Shown piece by piece: positions 37,869-47,234 of a DNA stretch of 64,000 bases. The position numbers and the translations under genes were made by a program. The notes under the pieces are model-generated. The model saw only the letters and a program-made list of their open reading frames with translations, searched no databases and was not told where the DNA came from. The stretch's first letter is position 1, and every line of letters starts with the position of its first letter. Source of the stretch: Sandaracinus amylolyticus (GTDB taxonomy: Bacteria > Myxococcota_A > Polyangia > Polyangiales > Sandaracinaceae); NCBI RefSeq assembly GCF_021631985.1, contig NZ_CP070225.1, positions 3,720,001 through 3,784,000 on the forward strand, given 5' to 3'.

Positions 37869-40720
37869 CGCTCGGTCCTCGCGATCGGCTCGAGCTCGGT
37901 GTGGGGCACGCGGAGGGTCAGCTCCTCGCGCGCGCGGGTGAAGTTGCCGAAGACGTTGCGCACCTGGACGGTCGCGCGCGCTCGGACGGCGATGCGGAGG
38001 CCCGCGAGCCCGATGCGCGCGGTGTCTCCGGGCGAGAGGCGGAACGTGCCCGCCTCTCGATCCTCGTCGGTCTGCGTCCCGCCGCGCACCACCGCGTCGT
38101 TCGCGGTGAGCACGACCTGGCCGCCCTCGAGGCGCACGGTCGGCGGCGCGGGATCGCGCGGGGCTTCCTCGCCCTCGCCGGGCGCGCGCACCCACTCCAC
38201 GGGCAGTCGATCGACCGGCACGCTCGCGGGGTCGTCGGAGAGCTCGATCTCGATCGACTCGACGTCGAGCGCGCCTGCCTCGAGCACCGCGACGAGACCG
38301 TAGAACGCGTCGTCACCGCCGTACGAGTGCGTCGCCGTGCTCTCGGTCGACCAGTCGGTGTCCCAGTCGCCGTCGCTGTCGAAGTCCCAGCGGTACTCGT
38401 AGCCGGGGCCGCGATCCGCGGTCCACGTGACGTTCGCGTCCTGTGCCTCACCGACGAGATCGGTGTGCGGGTACGTGAACCACCAGATGAGCCCGGCCGC
38501 GCCGATCGTGAGGCCGATCGTGTACGCGTAGATCACGCCGTTCTGCGCGCGGGTGAGCACCCATCCGGCCCCGCGCGCCGCCTGGGCGGGCACCCACGTC
38601 AGCAGGCCGTCGACGAAGATGCGATCGATGTTCGCCGAGACGACCGAGATGCCGCGCAGCGGCGCGACGATGGTCTTCCCGTAGAGCTCGTCGACGCGCC
38701 ACTTGTCCATCGCCCAGCGGTACGTGTCGACGCGCGGGTTCGCGCCGACGTAGAGCGCGAAGAGCGACATCGCGCCCAGCACGACGAGGCCGAGCGCCAT
38801 CGCGACGATCGCCGCGGTGTGCGTCGCTTCCGCGATCTCGAGGCCGAGCAGCACGCAGAGCGCGATTCCGAGCACGCCGCCCGCGACGACCGCGATGCGC
38901 ACGACGAGCGTCTCGCGCTCCGGCGCGATCGCGTCGGCCTTGCCGAACCAGGTGTACGCGAGCCCGATGCCGCCGACGCCGACGAGCGAGCCGACGGTCA
39001 TCGCGATCACGCCGAGCATCGTCGGGCTCAGCGCGCCTTCGTGCGCCTCGGCAGCGAACGCCGCGACCGCGCCGTGCTCGCCCTCGTGCCCGGTGAGCCA
39101 CGGCGTCCAGAGGTTCCAGTGCACGCCGATCACGTCGCCGAGCCAGTGCGGAAGGCCGAGGAAGCCGGCGAGCACCGCGCCCACCGCGAGCACCATGAGC
39201 GTGATCGTCACCGCGTCGCCCGACTCGTGCGGCTCCGCGTGGTGATCGTCGCCGTGCCCGTGAGCGTCGGGTGCGTGACCGCCGCGGAACTCTCCCTCGA
39301 ACGTGAGGAAGTAGAGGCGGAACATGTAGAACGCGGTCAGGAAGGCCGCGACCGCGAGCATCACGAAGACCGCGTAGCCGACCCACCCGAAGTGCTGCGC
39401 GCCCTCGAGCGCGCCGAACAGGATCTCGTCCTTCGAGAAGAACCCGCCGATCAACGGGAAGCCGGCGATCGCGAGGCACGAGAGCGCGAACGTCCAGCGC
39501 GTCTTCGGCATGTACTTCCGCATCCCGCCCAGCCAGCGGATGTCCGCGTCGCCGTGCGCGTGGATCGCGTGCATCACCGAGCCCGCGCCGAGGAAGAGGC
39601 AGGCCTTGAAGAACGCGTGCGTGAAGACGTGGAAGATGCCGGCCGCGAACGCGCCCATGCCCACCGCCGCGAACATGAAGCCCAGCTGGCTGACGGTGGA
39701 GTACGCGAGGATGCGCTTCATCTGCGTCTGCACGACGCCGATCGACGCGCCGAGCAGCGCGGTGAGCGCGCCGGTGACGGCGATCAGCGCCATCACGTTC
39801 TCGCTCATCATGAAGACGGGCGAGAGACGGCAGCAGAGGTACACGCCCGCGGTGACCATCGTCGCCGCGTGGATGAGCGCGGAGACCGGCGTCGGACCGG
39901 CCATCGCGTCGGGGAGCCACACGTAGAGCGGCAGCTGCGCGCTCTTGCCGGTGCACCCGATGAACAGGAAGAACGCCGCCGCGCCCGCGATCGTGATCCC
40001 GATCGGGAAGCCGCCGAGCTCGACCTGACGCTGGCCGTACTCGATCACGCCCGCGTTGATCTCGGAGAACTCGAACGTGTGCGACGACGAGAGCAGCAGG
40101 AACGTGCCGATGAGCACGCCGAAGTCACCGATGCGGTTGACGACGAACGCCTTGCGCCCCGCGGCCGCGTACGCCGGGTTCTCCCACCAGAACCCGATCA
40201 GCAGGTACGAGCAGAGCCCGACGCCTTCCCAGCCGACGAACATCAGCGGCAGGTTCGAGCCGAGCACGAGGATCAGCATCGAGGCCGTGAAGAGGTTCAG
40301 ATACGTCATGAACCTCGGGTACGACGGGTCGTCGCCCATGTACTCGGTCGAGTACAGATGGATGAGCGACGCGATGCCCGTGACCATCACGGTCATGATC
40401 CCGGACAGGTGATCCATCGTGAACCGCACGTTCACGGGCACCGAGTCCTCGCCGACCGTCACCGAGAACCAGCGGTAGAGGTCGAGCGTGATCGCCGTGT
40501 TCCCCGCGTGCTCACCCTCGCCCGCGAAGACGAGCATCGTGAAGCAGTAGAGCGCGAGCAGGAACGAGGTCGCGACGGTGCCCACCGCGACGCCGCTCAC
40601 CAGGCCCTTGGCCGCGCCGCGACCGAAGAAGCCGTTGATGACCGAGCCGAGGAGCGGCAGCAGGACGATCCACAGCAGCATCGGCGCCGGGTTCGTCGGC
40701 AAGGAGAAGTCGAAGTCCAT
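37865..40720 (-). CDS. nuoL: NADH-quinone oxidoreductase subunit L with PKD-like C-terminal extension
   Basis: A 951-residue subunit, against about 610-700 in most bacteria. The antiporter core is complete: MFVGWEGVGLCSYLLIGFWW, ARKAFVVNRIGD-like GRKAFVVNRIGDFGVLIG, LYVWLPDAMAGPTPVSALIH, STVSQLGFMFAAVG and GFFSKDEIL. The core and the long lateral helix region run to about residue 745. The last 200 residues are soluble: at about 755-835 a PKD-like segment with YRWDFDSDGDWDTDW and THSYGG, then a second beta domain. If the last helix places the C terminus in the periplasm, the extension lies outside the membrane. The fusion is continuous with no frameshift signal. Confidence 0.93.
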
Positions 40721-40744
40721 GGTTGGCTCTCGGCTCCGAAGACG

Positions 40745-41053
40745 TCAGTGACGAAGCAGGTCGGCGCGATCGCTCTCGACCGACTTCTTGAGGCGGAAGA
40801 GGCTGATCAGGATCGCGAGGCCCACTGCGGCTTCCGCCGCGGCCACTGCGATGACGAAGAACGCGAACACCTGGCCGTCGTGCGACGCAGGGTTCCAGCG
40901 ATTGAACGCGACCAGCGTCAGGTTGACCGAGTTCAGCATGATCTCGATCGACATGAGCTGGAGCAGCATGTTGCGGCGGGTGAGGAACCCGAGCGCGCCG
41001 ATGCCGAAGAGCACCGCGGCGAGCGCGAGGTAGGTACCGAGACCGATCTCCAT
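40745..41053 (-). CDS. nuoK: NADH-quinone oxidoreductase subunit K
   Basis: A 102-residue three-helix membrane subunit of Complex I. GFLTRRNMLLQLMSIEIMLN carries the conserved Glu of helix 2, and FAFFVIAVAAAEAAVGLAIL carries the second Glu in helix 3; both are part of the proton path. I chose ATG 41053, which has GGGAG 6 bases upstream; the frame extends to 41104 but those residues are not NuoK-like. It is 24 bases ahead of nuoL and 16 after nuoJ. Confidence 0.96.
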   Translation of the reverse strand: MEIGLGTYLALAAVLFGIGALGFLTRRNMLLQLMSIEIMLNSVNLTLVAFNRWNPASHDGQVFAFFVIAVAAAEAAVGLAILISLFRLKKSVESDRADLLRH

Positions 41054-41069
41054 CGTCTGCTCCCTCTGC

Positions 41070-41774
41070 TCACTCGTGCTCGTGGTCTTCGGGCTCGCTG
41101 CCACCCTCGAGCGGGTGCAGCGGGCCCTGCCCGACCACCGTCGAGATCTTCGCCGGGTTGAGCGAAGGCGCGGTCGGGTCGCTCGCGAACGGGCGCAGCG
41201 CCATGCGGCGCGCCTCGACCGGATCCGCCTCGTCCTTCTGCGCCGCGGTGCGGCCGCGCGCGGTGCCGATCGCCGCGATGATCGCGACGAGCAGCAGCAT
41301 CGACACGAGCTCGAAGGGCACCGCGGCCTGCTGGTAGATCGCCGAGGAGACCGCCTCGACGCTGCCGAACTCGCGGCACGTCGGGTCGCTGCCGTCGCAC
41401 GTCGGGATCGCGACGTCGGGCGCGGTCGCCTCGCCGACCGAGAACGTGATCGCGCCCGCGAACAGCACGATCAGCCCGCCGCCGATCGTCTTCATCACCC
41501 AGCCGCGCGTGTCGGAGCGATGCTCCATCGCACCTGGCCCGATCAGCATGATGACGAAGACGAAGAGCACGACGATCGCGCCCGCATAGACGATCAGCTG
41601 GATCGCCGCGAGCAGGTGCGCGTGCAGCGTCAGGTACAGACCCGCCAGTGAGATCACGTGCACGAGCAGCGCGATCGCCGAGCGCAGCGGGTTGCGCATC
41701 GTGACGGTGAGGACCGCGGCGATCGTCGCCGCGAACCCGCAGATCAGGAAGAGGAGCTCGCCGCTGGTGCTCAT
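41070..41774 (-). CDS. nuoJ: NADH-quinone oxidoreductase subunit J
   Basis: A 234-residue Complex I membrane subunit with five helices. MRNPLRSAIALLVHVISLAG and LLAAIQLIVYAGAIVVLFVF (the conserved Tyr-Ala-Gly-Ala pi-bulge helix) are diagnostic. The loop between helices 4 and 5 contains a Cys pair (PTCDGSDPTCREFG), not typical of NuoJ. It begins at ATG 41774, overlapping nuoF by 4 bases. Confidence 0.95.
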   Translation of the reverse strand: MSTSGELLFLICGFAATIAAVLTVTMRNPLRSAIALLVHVISLAGLYLTLHAHLLAAIQLIVYAGAIVVLFVFVIMLIGPGAMEHRSDTRGWVMKTIGGGLIVLFAGAITFSVGEATAPDVAIPTCDGSDPTCREFGSVEAVSSAIYQQAAVPFELVSMLLLVAIIAAIGTARGRTAAQKDEADPVEARRMALRPFASDPTAPSLNPAKISTVVGQGPLHPLEGGSEPEDHEHE

Positions 41775-43165
41775 GCCGCCTCCCGCCGCACGAGCTGCGA
41801 GCGGATCGCCTCGTCGAGCCGCGCGCTCTGGGGGAGCCCCTTCTCCGCGGCCTCGAGGAACTCCTTCCGGAACTTCCGCACGAACGCGAGCATCGGCATC
41901 GCCGTGCCGTCCGCGAGCGCGCAGATCGTGTTGCCCATCATGTTGTTCGAGATGTCGACCAGCAGATCGACGTCGCTGGGCTTGCCCTTCCCGGCGGCGA
42001 TCTGATCGAGCACGTTGGCGAGCCAGCCGGTGCCCTCACGGCACGGCGTGCACTGGCCGCACGACTCGTGCGCGTAGAACTTCATCAGGTTGCGCGACGC
42101 CTCGACCATCGAGACCGAGGTGTCCATGACGATCGCGCAGCAGGTGCCGAGCATCGTGCCGATGCCGCGATACGTGTCGACCGCCATCGGCAGGTCGAGG
42201 TGCGACTTGCCGTGCCACTTGTTGAGCGGGTGCTTCGGGTCCTTCGCCTCGACCTTGTCCTGCTCGCGCAGGACCGGCGTGGACGATCCGCCCGGGATGA
42301 CGCCCTTCAGCTTGCGATCGGGATGCAGCATCCCGCCGCCGAAGTCGTAGATGAGCTCGCGCATCGTGATGCCGACCGGCGCTTCGTACACGCCCGGGCG
42401 CTTCACGTGGCCGCTGATGCCGTAGAGGCGCGTGCCTCCGTCCTTCATCTCCGGCGGGAGCAGCGAGATGTTGCTCCAGGCCTCGCCGCCCATCGCGACG
42501 ACGTCGGGCACCGCCGAGATCGTCTCGACGTTGTTGACGATCGTCGGCATGCCGAAGGCGCCCTTCACCGCCGGGAACGGCGGCTTGAGGCGCGGCTCGC
42601 CGCGCTTGCCCTCGAGCGAGTTGAGGAGCGACGTCTCCTCGCCGCAGATGTACGCGCCCGCGCCGGGGTGCACGTGGATGTCGAGCGCGTGCTCCTTGCC
42701 GAACGGGCGCGCGCCGAGGAACCCGCGCGCGTGCGCCTCGCGAATCGCCGCCTCGAGGCGCGCGATCGAGAGGACCAGCTCGCAGCGCACGTAGATCCAG
42801 CACTTGTGCGCGCCGATCGCGTACATGGCGATGATGCACCCCTCGATGAGGCGGTGCGGATCCTTCTCCATGATCGTCCGGTCCTTGAAGGTACCGGGCT
42901 CGCCCTCGTCGGCGTTGATGACGAGGTAGACCTCCTGGCCTTCCTTCTTCGGCGCGAGGAAGCCCCACTTCATGCCCGCAGGGAAGCCGGCGCCGCCGCG
43001 ACCACGGATGTTCGCGGCCTTCACCTCGGCCTTGATCTGATCCGGCGTCATCGAGGTGAGCGCCTTGCGCGCCTGCTGGTAGGCGCCCGCGCGCTCCGCG
43101 ACCTCGAGCGTCCAGCTGCGAGCCAGCGTGTAGCGATTGCTGAGGATGTTCTGGTACGACGGCAT
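41771..43165 (-). CDS. nuoF: NADH-quinone oxidoreductase subunit F
   Basis: A 464-residue NADH-binding flavoprotein of Complex I. The NADH/FMN site is in NIRGRGGAGFPAGMKWGF and INADEGEPGTFKDR. AYICGEETSLLNSLEGKRGE and VNNVETISAVPDV match the core. The N3 4Fe-4S cluster ligands are in ESCGQCTPCREG plus a Cys in GNTICALADG. It passes electrons from NADH toward NuoE and NuoG. nuoJ follows directly, so the usual nuoG-H-I are not in this operon. Confidence 0.97.
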   Translation of the reverse strand: MPSYQNILSNRYTLARSWTLEVAERAGAYQQARKALTSMTPDQIKAEVKAANIRGRGGAGFPAGMKWGFLAPKKEGQEVYLVINADEGEPGTFKDRTIMEKDPHRLIEGCIIAMYAIGAHKCWIYVRCELVLSIARLEAAIREAHARGFLGARPFGKEHALDIHVHPGAGAYICGEETSLLNSLEGKRGEPRLKPPFPAVKGAFGMPTIVNNVETISAVPDVVAMGGEAWSNISLLPPEMKDGGTRLYGISGHVKRPGVYEAPVGITMRELIYDFGGGMLHPDRKLKGVIPGGSSTPVLREQDKVEAKDPKHPLNKWHGKSHLDLPMAVDTYRGIGTMLGTCCAIVMDTSVSMVEASRNLMKFYAHESCGQCTPCREGTGWLANVLDQIAAGKGKPSDVDLLVDISNNMMGNTICALADGTAMPMLAFVRKFRKEFLEAAEKGLPQSARLDEAIRSQLVRREAA

Positions 43166-43193
43166 GACTCTCCGGCCGGTCGCGTGAAGGAGC

Positions 43194-43739
43194 TCAGCTG
43201 CCGCTCGTCGTCGCGGCGGCAGCGTTCGGGTACCAGGCGGTCTCTTCCTGGGTGGGCGTCTCGCCCCGCGCGATGCGATCGAGCAGCGCGTCGAGCTTCT
43301 CGACGGTCAGGTTCTCGTAGAACTGGTCGTCGATCTGGACCATCGGGCCGTAGCCGCAGGCCGCGAGGCACTCCGCCTTCTTCAGGGTGAAGTTGCCGTC
43401 GGCGCTGGTCTGGCCGGCGTGGCAGCCGAGGCGGTGCTCCAGGTGCTCCTGGATCGTCTTCGCCCCCATCAGCTCGCACGAGAGCGTGCGGCAGACCCAG
43501 ACGGTGTGCTTCCCGGGCGGATGCTGCGCGTACATCGTGTAGAAGGTGACGACGCCCATCACCTCGCTGGCGGCCATTCCGAGCCGCGTCGCGACGTAGT
43601 CGATCACCTCGGGGCTGACCCAGCCGACCTGGCGCTGGCAGAGGTGGAGCACCGGGATGCACGCGGCCTGCTTCGTGGGGTACCGCGCGATCAGCTCGTC
43701 GACGATCTTCTCGTGCTCTGCGGAGAGGGTGAAAGCCAT
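43194..43739 (-). CDS. nuoE: NADH-quinone oxidoreductase subunit E
   Basis: A 181-residue thioredoxin-fold subunit holding the N1a 2Fe-2S cluster. The four Cys ligands are in VCRTLSCELMG (C-x4-C) and ECLAACGYGPM (C-x3-C). Other family sequence: AARYPTKQAACIPVLHLCQR-like ARYPTKQAACIPVL, and GVVTFYTMYAQHPPGKH. It starts at ATG 43739 with a GGAG site and is the first gene of the leftward nuoEFJKLMN-lipoprotein operon. Confidence 0.96.
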   Translation of the reverse strand: MAFTLSAEHEKIVDELIARYPTKQAACIPVLHLCQRQVGWVSPEVIDYVATRLGMAASEVMGVVTFYTMYAQHPPGKHTVWVCRTLSCELMGAKTIQEHLEHRLGCHAGQTSADGNFTLKKAECLAACGYGPMVQIDDQFYENLTVEKLDALLDRIARGETPTQEETAWYPNAAAATTSGS

Positions 43740-44064
43740 CGTGCTCCGTGCCCGGCCACTCGCCTCGGTGAGTGAGTACTTGCCCTCTGCCGCGAGGTCG
43801 CGCGGCTCGTCGGAGCTCGTGCTCGCTCGCGAGAGGCGCGCTCGCGCAAATAACGCGAGAGGGGCCTTCGGGCGGGCGGACGCTAGGCCGCTCCAATGAG
43901 GCTGTCAAGCGAGGACGCCCGCGCGCGAGAACAGGCTTCCCATCGGTGTCGACGTGCGTGTAGTCTTCGGCGCGATCGAGGCCCGGAGCGCTGTCGAGGG
44001 ACCTTCGATCCGAGCGAGGGGGACGCTTCTCAGTCACGAAGCATTGGTCCTCCTGGAGGCGCAA
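43740..44064. other. Divergent intergenic region, nuoE and zinc-ribbon gene
   Basis: These 325 bases separate two divergent genes and must hold both promoters. I see no gene and no convincing sigma-70 pair. The AT-richest point is CAAATAAC near 43855, a possible -10 region for the leftward nuo operon. Confidence 0.4.
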
Positions 44065-45420
44065 GTGACCGTCTTCTGTCCCAACTGCGGAAAACCGAAC
44101 ACCGACACGGCGACCCAGTGCGTCGCGTGCGGCACCGGCCTGAAGCCCAAGGCGGCCGGCTCGAAGTTCAAGGGCACGATGATGATGACGGGCGTGACGC
44201 CGCCGAAGCCGGGAGCGCCGGCCGCGGGTGGAGCGCCGCCGGGACCGCCGCCGCAGGGCGCACCGCCGGGACCTCCGCCGCCCCAGGGCGCGCCGCCGCC
44301 CGAGGCCGGAGGACAGAAGCAGAACCTCGCCTTCCAGGCGACCATGCTGGGCCCGATGACGCCGCCGCCGGGCGCGCCTCCGGGAGCACCGCCTCCGGGT
44401 GGTGGCTTCGGGGCGCCGCCGCCGGGTGGTGGATTCGGAGCGCCGCCTCCGGGTGTTGGATTCGGAGCGCCGCCTCCGGGTGGTGGCTTCGGGGCGCCGC
44501 CTCCGGGTGGTGGATTCGGAGCGCCTCCGGGTGGTGGCCCGGGCACGCCGCCGCCGGGCGGTGGCTTCGGCGCGCCGCCTCCGGGTGGTGGATTCGGAGC
44601 GCCTCCGCCGAGTGAGGCGCCGGGCGGGTTCGGAGCGCCGCCTCCGAGCAGCAATGCGCCGGGTGGGTTCGGCGCGCCGCCTCCGGGTGGTGGCTTCGGG
44701 GCGCCGCCTCCGGGTGGTGGATTCGGCGCGCCTCCGGGCGGTGGTCCGGGCACGCCGCCGCCGGGCGGTGGCTTCGGGGCGCCGCCTCCGGGTGGTGGGT
44801 TCGGGGCGCCGCCTCCGGGTGGTGGATTCGGCGCGCCTCCGGGCGGTGGTCCGGGCACGCCCCCGCCGGGTGGTGGCTTCGGCGCACCCCCGGGTGGTGG
44901 CTTCGGAGCGCCTCCGGGTGGCCCGCCTCCGGGCGGTGGCTTCGGCGGGGCGCCTCCGGGCGGGCCGCCTCCGGGTGGCTTCGGTGGGGGCCCGCCGGGT
45001 GGTCCTCAGCCGCCGATGGGCGCAGCGCCCGCGGCGCCGGGTGGTCCCGCGAAGAGCAACACCGGCAAGTACGTCGCGATCGGCTGCGGCGTGCTCTTCA
45101 TGTTCTGCTGCGTCTCCAGCATCGTCTACAACGTCGTCTGCGGCGGCATGGCGGCGATGACCGCGCCGACGCCGGTGGTCGCGCCCGACGGCACGACCGT
45201 CCCGGCGGATCCCGGTGCGGTCGGTGGCGCGGGCGTCTGCGGCCGCGCGGCGGAGTGCTGCAACGCGTATCTCTCGGCGATGGGCACGCCCGGCGTCGTC
45301 GACTGCGGCATGTACAACAGCATGCCGGCGGGCGCGGAGACGGGCTGTCAGTCGGCGATCGACGGCTGGCGTGCCGGCCTGCAGGCGCTCGGCCGCGAGG
45401 TCCCGGCCGCCTGCCAGTGA
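44065..45420 (+). CDS. Zinc-ribbon protein with PGGGFGA repeats and membrane anchor
   Basis: A protein of about 451 residues. The N terminus is a zinc ribbon (CPNCGKPNTDTATQCVACG). The middle, about residues 95-325, is low complexity: about 16 units of PPPGGGFGA-type sequence plus three GGGPGT variants, near-identical even at DNA level. One hydrophobic helix follows (YVAIGCGVLFMFCCVSSIVY), then a compact Cys-rich domain (CGRAAECCNAYL, VDCGMYNSM) that would lie outside. GTG 44065 has GGAGG 5 bases upstream and directly precedes the ribbon. The function is unknown; the layout suggests a membrane-tethered scaffold. Confidence 0.75.
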   Translation: MTVFCPNCGKPNTDTATQCVACGTGLKPKAAGSKFKGTMMMTGVTPPKPGAPAAGGAPPGPPPQGAPPGPPPPQGAPPPEAGGQKQNLAFQATMLGPMTPPPGAPPGAPPPGGGFGAPPPGGGFGAPPPGVGFGAPPPGGGFGAPPPGGGFGAPPGGGPGTPPPGGGFGAPPPGGGFGAPPPSEAPGGFGAPPPSSNAPGGFGAPPPGGGFGAPPPGGGFGAPPGGGPGTPPPGGGFGAPPPGGGFGAPPPGGGFGAPPGGGPGTPPPGGGFGAPPGGGFGAPPGGPPPGGGFGGAPPGGPPPGGFGGGPPGGPQPPMGAAPAAPGGPAKSNTGKYVAIGCGVLFMFCCVSSIVYNVVCGGMAAMTAPTPVVAPDGTTVPADPGAVGGAGVCGRAAECCNAYLSAMGTPGVVDCGMYNSMPAGAETGCQSAIDGWRAGLQALGREVPAACQ

Positions 45421-45447
45421 TCGCGTCGTCTCGCGATCGAAGTGAAC

Positions 45448-45483
45448 GACGCCCGACCCGCTCGCACGAGCTGGTCGGGCGTT
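45448..45483 (+). terminator. Terminator-like hairpin after the zinc-ribbon gene
   Basis: A stem of about 11 bp (45448-45458 with 45473-45483) has an inner GCTCG/CGAGC helix and is followed by a weak T-containing tail. It lies 28 bases after the stop. Confidence 0.5.
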
Positions 45484-45517
45484 CGTCTCGGTGCCGGTCC
45501 CGTGGGCAGCAGCAATC

Positions 45518-45892
45518 ATGTGGAGCATCGAGTTCGACCCGTCGACGCGGTTGATGACGCTTCGACTGGTGCACCAGGTGACGGCGCCGCAGATGCGAGC
45601 GCTCTCGCGCGCGCATGCGTCGGCGCTGGCCGCGACGGGCGGTGAGCCGTTCAAGGTGCTCGGCGATCTCCGCGGGCTCACGCCCCTCGACATCGAGTCG
45701 GCGTCGCTCTTCACCGAGCTCCGTCGCGCGGCGGCCTCGCTGCCCGGGTTCGTGCGACGCGCGGTGCTGACCGACTCGCCGACCGTCGCGATGCAGCAAC
45801 GTCGCTCGGTGTACGAAGAGGGCGGCTCGCGCGAACGGGAGCTGATCACGCTCGACGAGGGCGAAGCGCGCGCGTTCCTCGTGCGCGACTGA
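45518..45892 (+). CDS. Hypothetical protein, possibly STAS/SpoIIAA-like
   Basis: A 124-residue protein (133 from an alternative GTG at 45491). The pattern WSIEFDPSTRLMTLRLVHQV, then PFKVLGDLRGLTPLDIESAS and RAVLTDSPTVAMQQ alternates strands and helices as in STAS or SpoIIAA-like domains, but no diagnostic motif is present, so this is only a fold-level suggestion. There is no signal peptide or membrane segment. It is a single gene between a terminator-like hairpin and the next operon. Confidence 0.55.
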   Translation: MWSIEFDPSTRLMTLRLVHQVTAPQMRALSRAHASALAATGGEPFKVLGDLRGLTPLDIESASLFTELRRAAASLPGFVRRAVLTDSPTVAMQQRRSVYEEGGSRERELITLDEGEARAFLVRD

Positions 45893-45981
45893 GCGCGCCG
45901 CCACGATTTCGCCACGTTCTCTCCTCGCGATCTCGAAGCGCCCTCCCCGCGTGCTCCTCGGCGGCGCGCGACCTTGCGCTC

Positions 45982-46572
45982 ATGACGAGCACGACGGGAG
46001 ATCTCGCGGCGATCGGTCCGCGAACGAGCGAACAGGGAGCACGCGAGGACGTGCTGGAGATCGCGCGACGAGGAGCGATGGGGCTCGCGCTCGCGTCGAT
46101 CGCCGGCCTCGCGATGGGCGCGCGCGGAGGCGCGCTCTCGATGGCGGTGCACGCCGCGGGTGTGCCGCTCGCGCTGCTCGCGGTGGTGGCGCTCGGGGTG
46201 CCGAGCCTCTTCGTGTTGCTCGCGCTCGCCGATGCGCCGCTCGATCCACGCGCGACGGCCGCCGCCGCGACGCGCGGCATCGGTGCGAGCGGGCTCGTCC
46301 TCGCCGGCCTCGCGCCCGCGATCGCGCTCTTCGTCGTCACCAGCGAGAGCGCCGATGCCGCCGCGCTCACGACGAGCGGCGGTCTCGCGCTCGCAGGGCT
46401 CGTGGGGCTGGGGCACGTGCTGCGCGAGATCATGCGCGAGCTCGACGAGGCCGATCTGCGCACGCGCGCGCTCGCGATCGGCGGGCTCGCCGGGTTCGCG
46501 GTGTTCGCGAGCGCGCTCGCGACGCGGGTCTGGGGCGCGCTGCTGCCCGTGCTGCTCGGAGGTGCATCGTGA
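45982..46572 (+). CDS. Uncharacterised multi-pass membrane protein (operon gene 1)
   Basis: A 196-residue Ala/Leu-rich protein with about five hydrophobic segments: AMGLALASIAGLAMG, the AGVPLALLAVVALGVPSLFV region, SGLVLAGLAPAIALFVV, LALAGLVGLGHVL and ALAIGGLAGFAVFASALAT. No family is recognised. It opens a six-gene run joined by 4-base overlaps that ends with a two-component system and a lipoprotein. It overlaps the next gene at GTGA, so the two proteins are probably made in step and may form a complex. Confidence 0.65.
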   Translation: MTSTTGDLAAIGPRTSEQGAREDVLEIARRGAMGLALASIAGLAMGARGGALSMAVHAAGVPLALLAVVALGVPSLFVLLALADAPLDPRATAAAATRGIGASGLVLAGLAPAIALFVVTSESADAAALTTSGGLALAGLVGLGHVLREIMRELDEADLRTRALAIGGLAGFAVFASALATRVWGALLPVLLGGAS

Positions 46573-47234
46573 GCGAGCTGCAGCTCATCCTGCGTCGCCC
46601 CGCCGAGGCCGCGCGGCGCGCAACCGAGGGCGAGTCGCTCCGCACGCTGGTCGCGACCTCGCTCGCGGCGATCGTGTGCGGCGCTGCGGCGTTCGGTGGC
46701 GTCGTCGGATCGTTCCGTGGTGGGCTGCAGATCGCGTACGCCGCGGTGAAGCTCCCACTCGCGCTCTGCGCGACCCTCGCGATCGCGGTGCCCGCGTTCC
46801 ACGCGATCGGCGTCGCGCTCGGACAGCGCTGGACGTTCCGCGGCGTCGTCGCGCTCAGCCTCGCGTCGGCGGCGCGCGGCGCGCTGGTGCTCTTCGCGCT
46901 CGCGCCCGCGCTCTGGCTCGCGATCGATCGCGGTCTCGCGTATCACGCGACCGCGCTCGCCGCGACGCTCGCGTTCGCGCTCTCGGGCGTGGCTGCGCTC
47001 GCGGTGTTGCTGCGCGGGCTCGGCGGTCACGGCCTCGCGCAGCTCGCCAGCGCCGTCGCGATCGCGAGCGTGTTCCTGCTCGTGTCGGGTCAGACGAGCT
47101 GGATCCTGCGGCCCTGGCTGGTGCGGCCGCGCACCGAGGACGTCCCGTTCGTGCGTGCCCGCGAGGGCAGCTTCGCCGACGCGCTGGCGCGCTCGAGCCT
47201 CTCCGCGACCGGCCGCTACGAGGGCGAGCGATGA
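46569..47234 (+). CDS. Uncharacterised membrane protein, Yip1-like pattern (operon gene 2)
   Basis: A 221-residue membrane protein. The soluble N terminus ELQLILRRPAEAARRATEGE precedes about five hydrophobic helices, including TLVATSLAAIVCGAAAFGGV and LPLALCATLAIAVPAFHAIG. This short head, followed by a helix bundle with a conserved P-x-x-A, resembles Yip1/YIP-domain proteins, but the match is weak. It starts at GTG 46569 (overlap GTGA) and ends at an ATGA overlap with the next gene. Confidence 0.65.
   Translation: MSELQLILRRPAEAARRATEGESLRTLVATSLAAIVCGAAAFGGVVGSFRGGLQIAYAAVKLPLALCATLAIAVPAFHAIGVALGQRWTFRGVVALSLASAARGALVLFALAPALWLAIDRGLAYHATALAATLAFALSGVAALAVLLRGLGGHGLAQLASAVAIASVFLLVSGQTSWILRPWLVRPRTEDVPFVRAREGSFADALARSSLSATGRYEGER

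Noticed and set aside
37901-41161. A 1086-residue reading frame on the plus strand
   Set aside because: Antisense to nuoL and nuoK, low complexity and Arg/His-rich; the minus-strand nuo genes are certain.
44399-45160. Alternative frames within the PGGGFGA repeat region
   Set aside because: Open only because the repeat DNA lacks stops in several frames; the zinc-ribbon frame has the ribosome site and the folded end domains.
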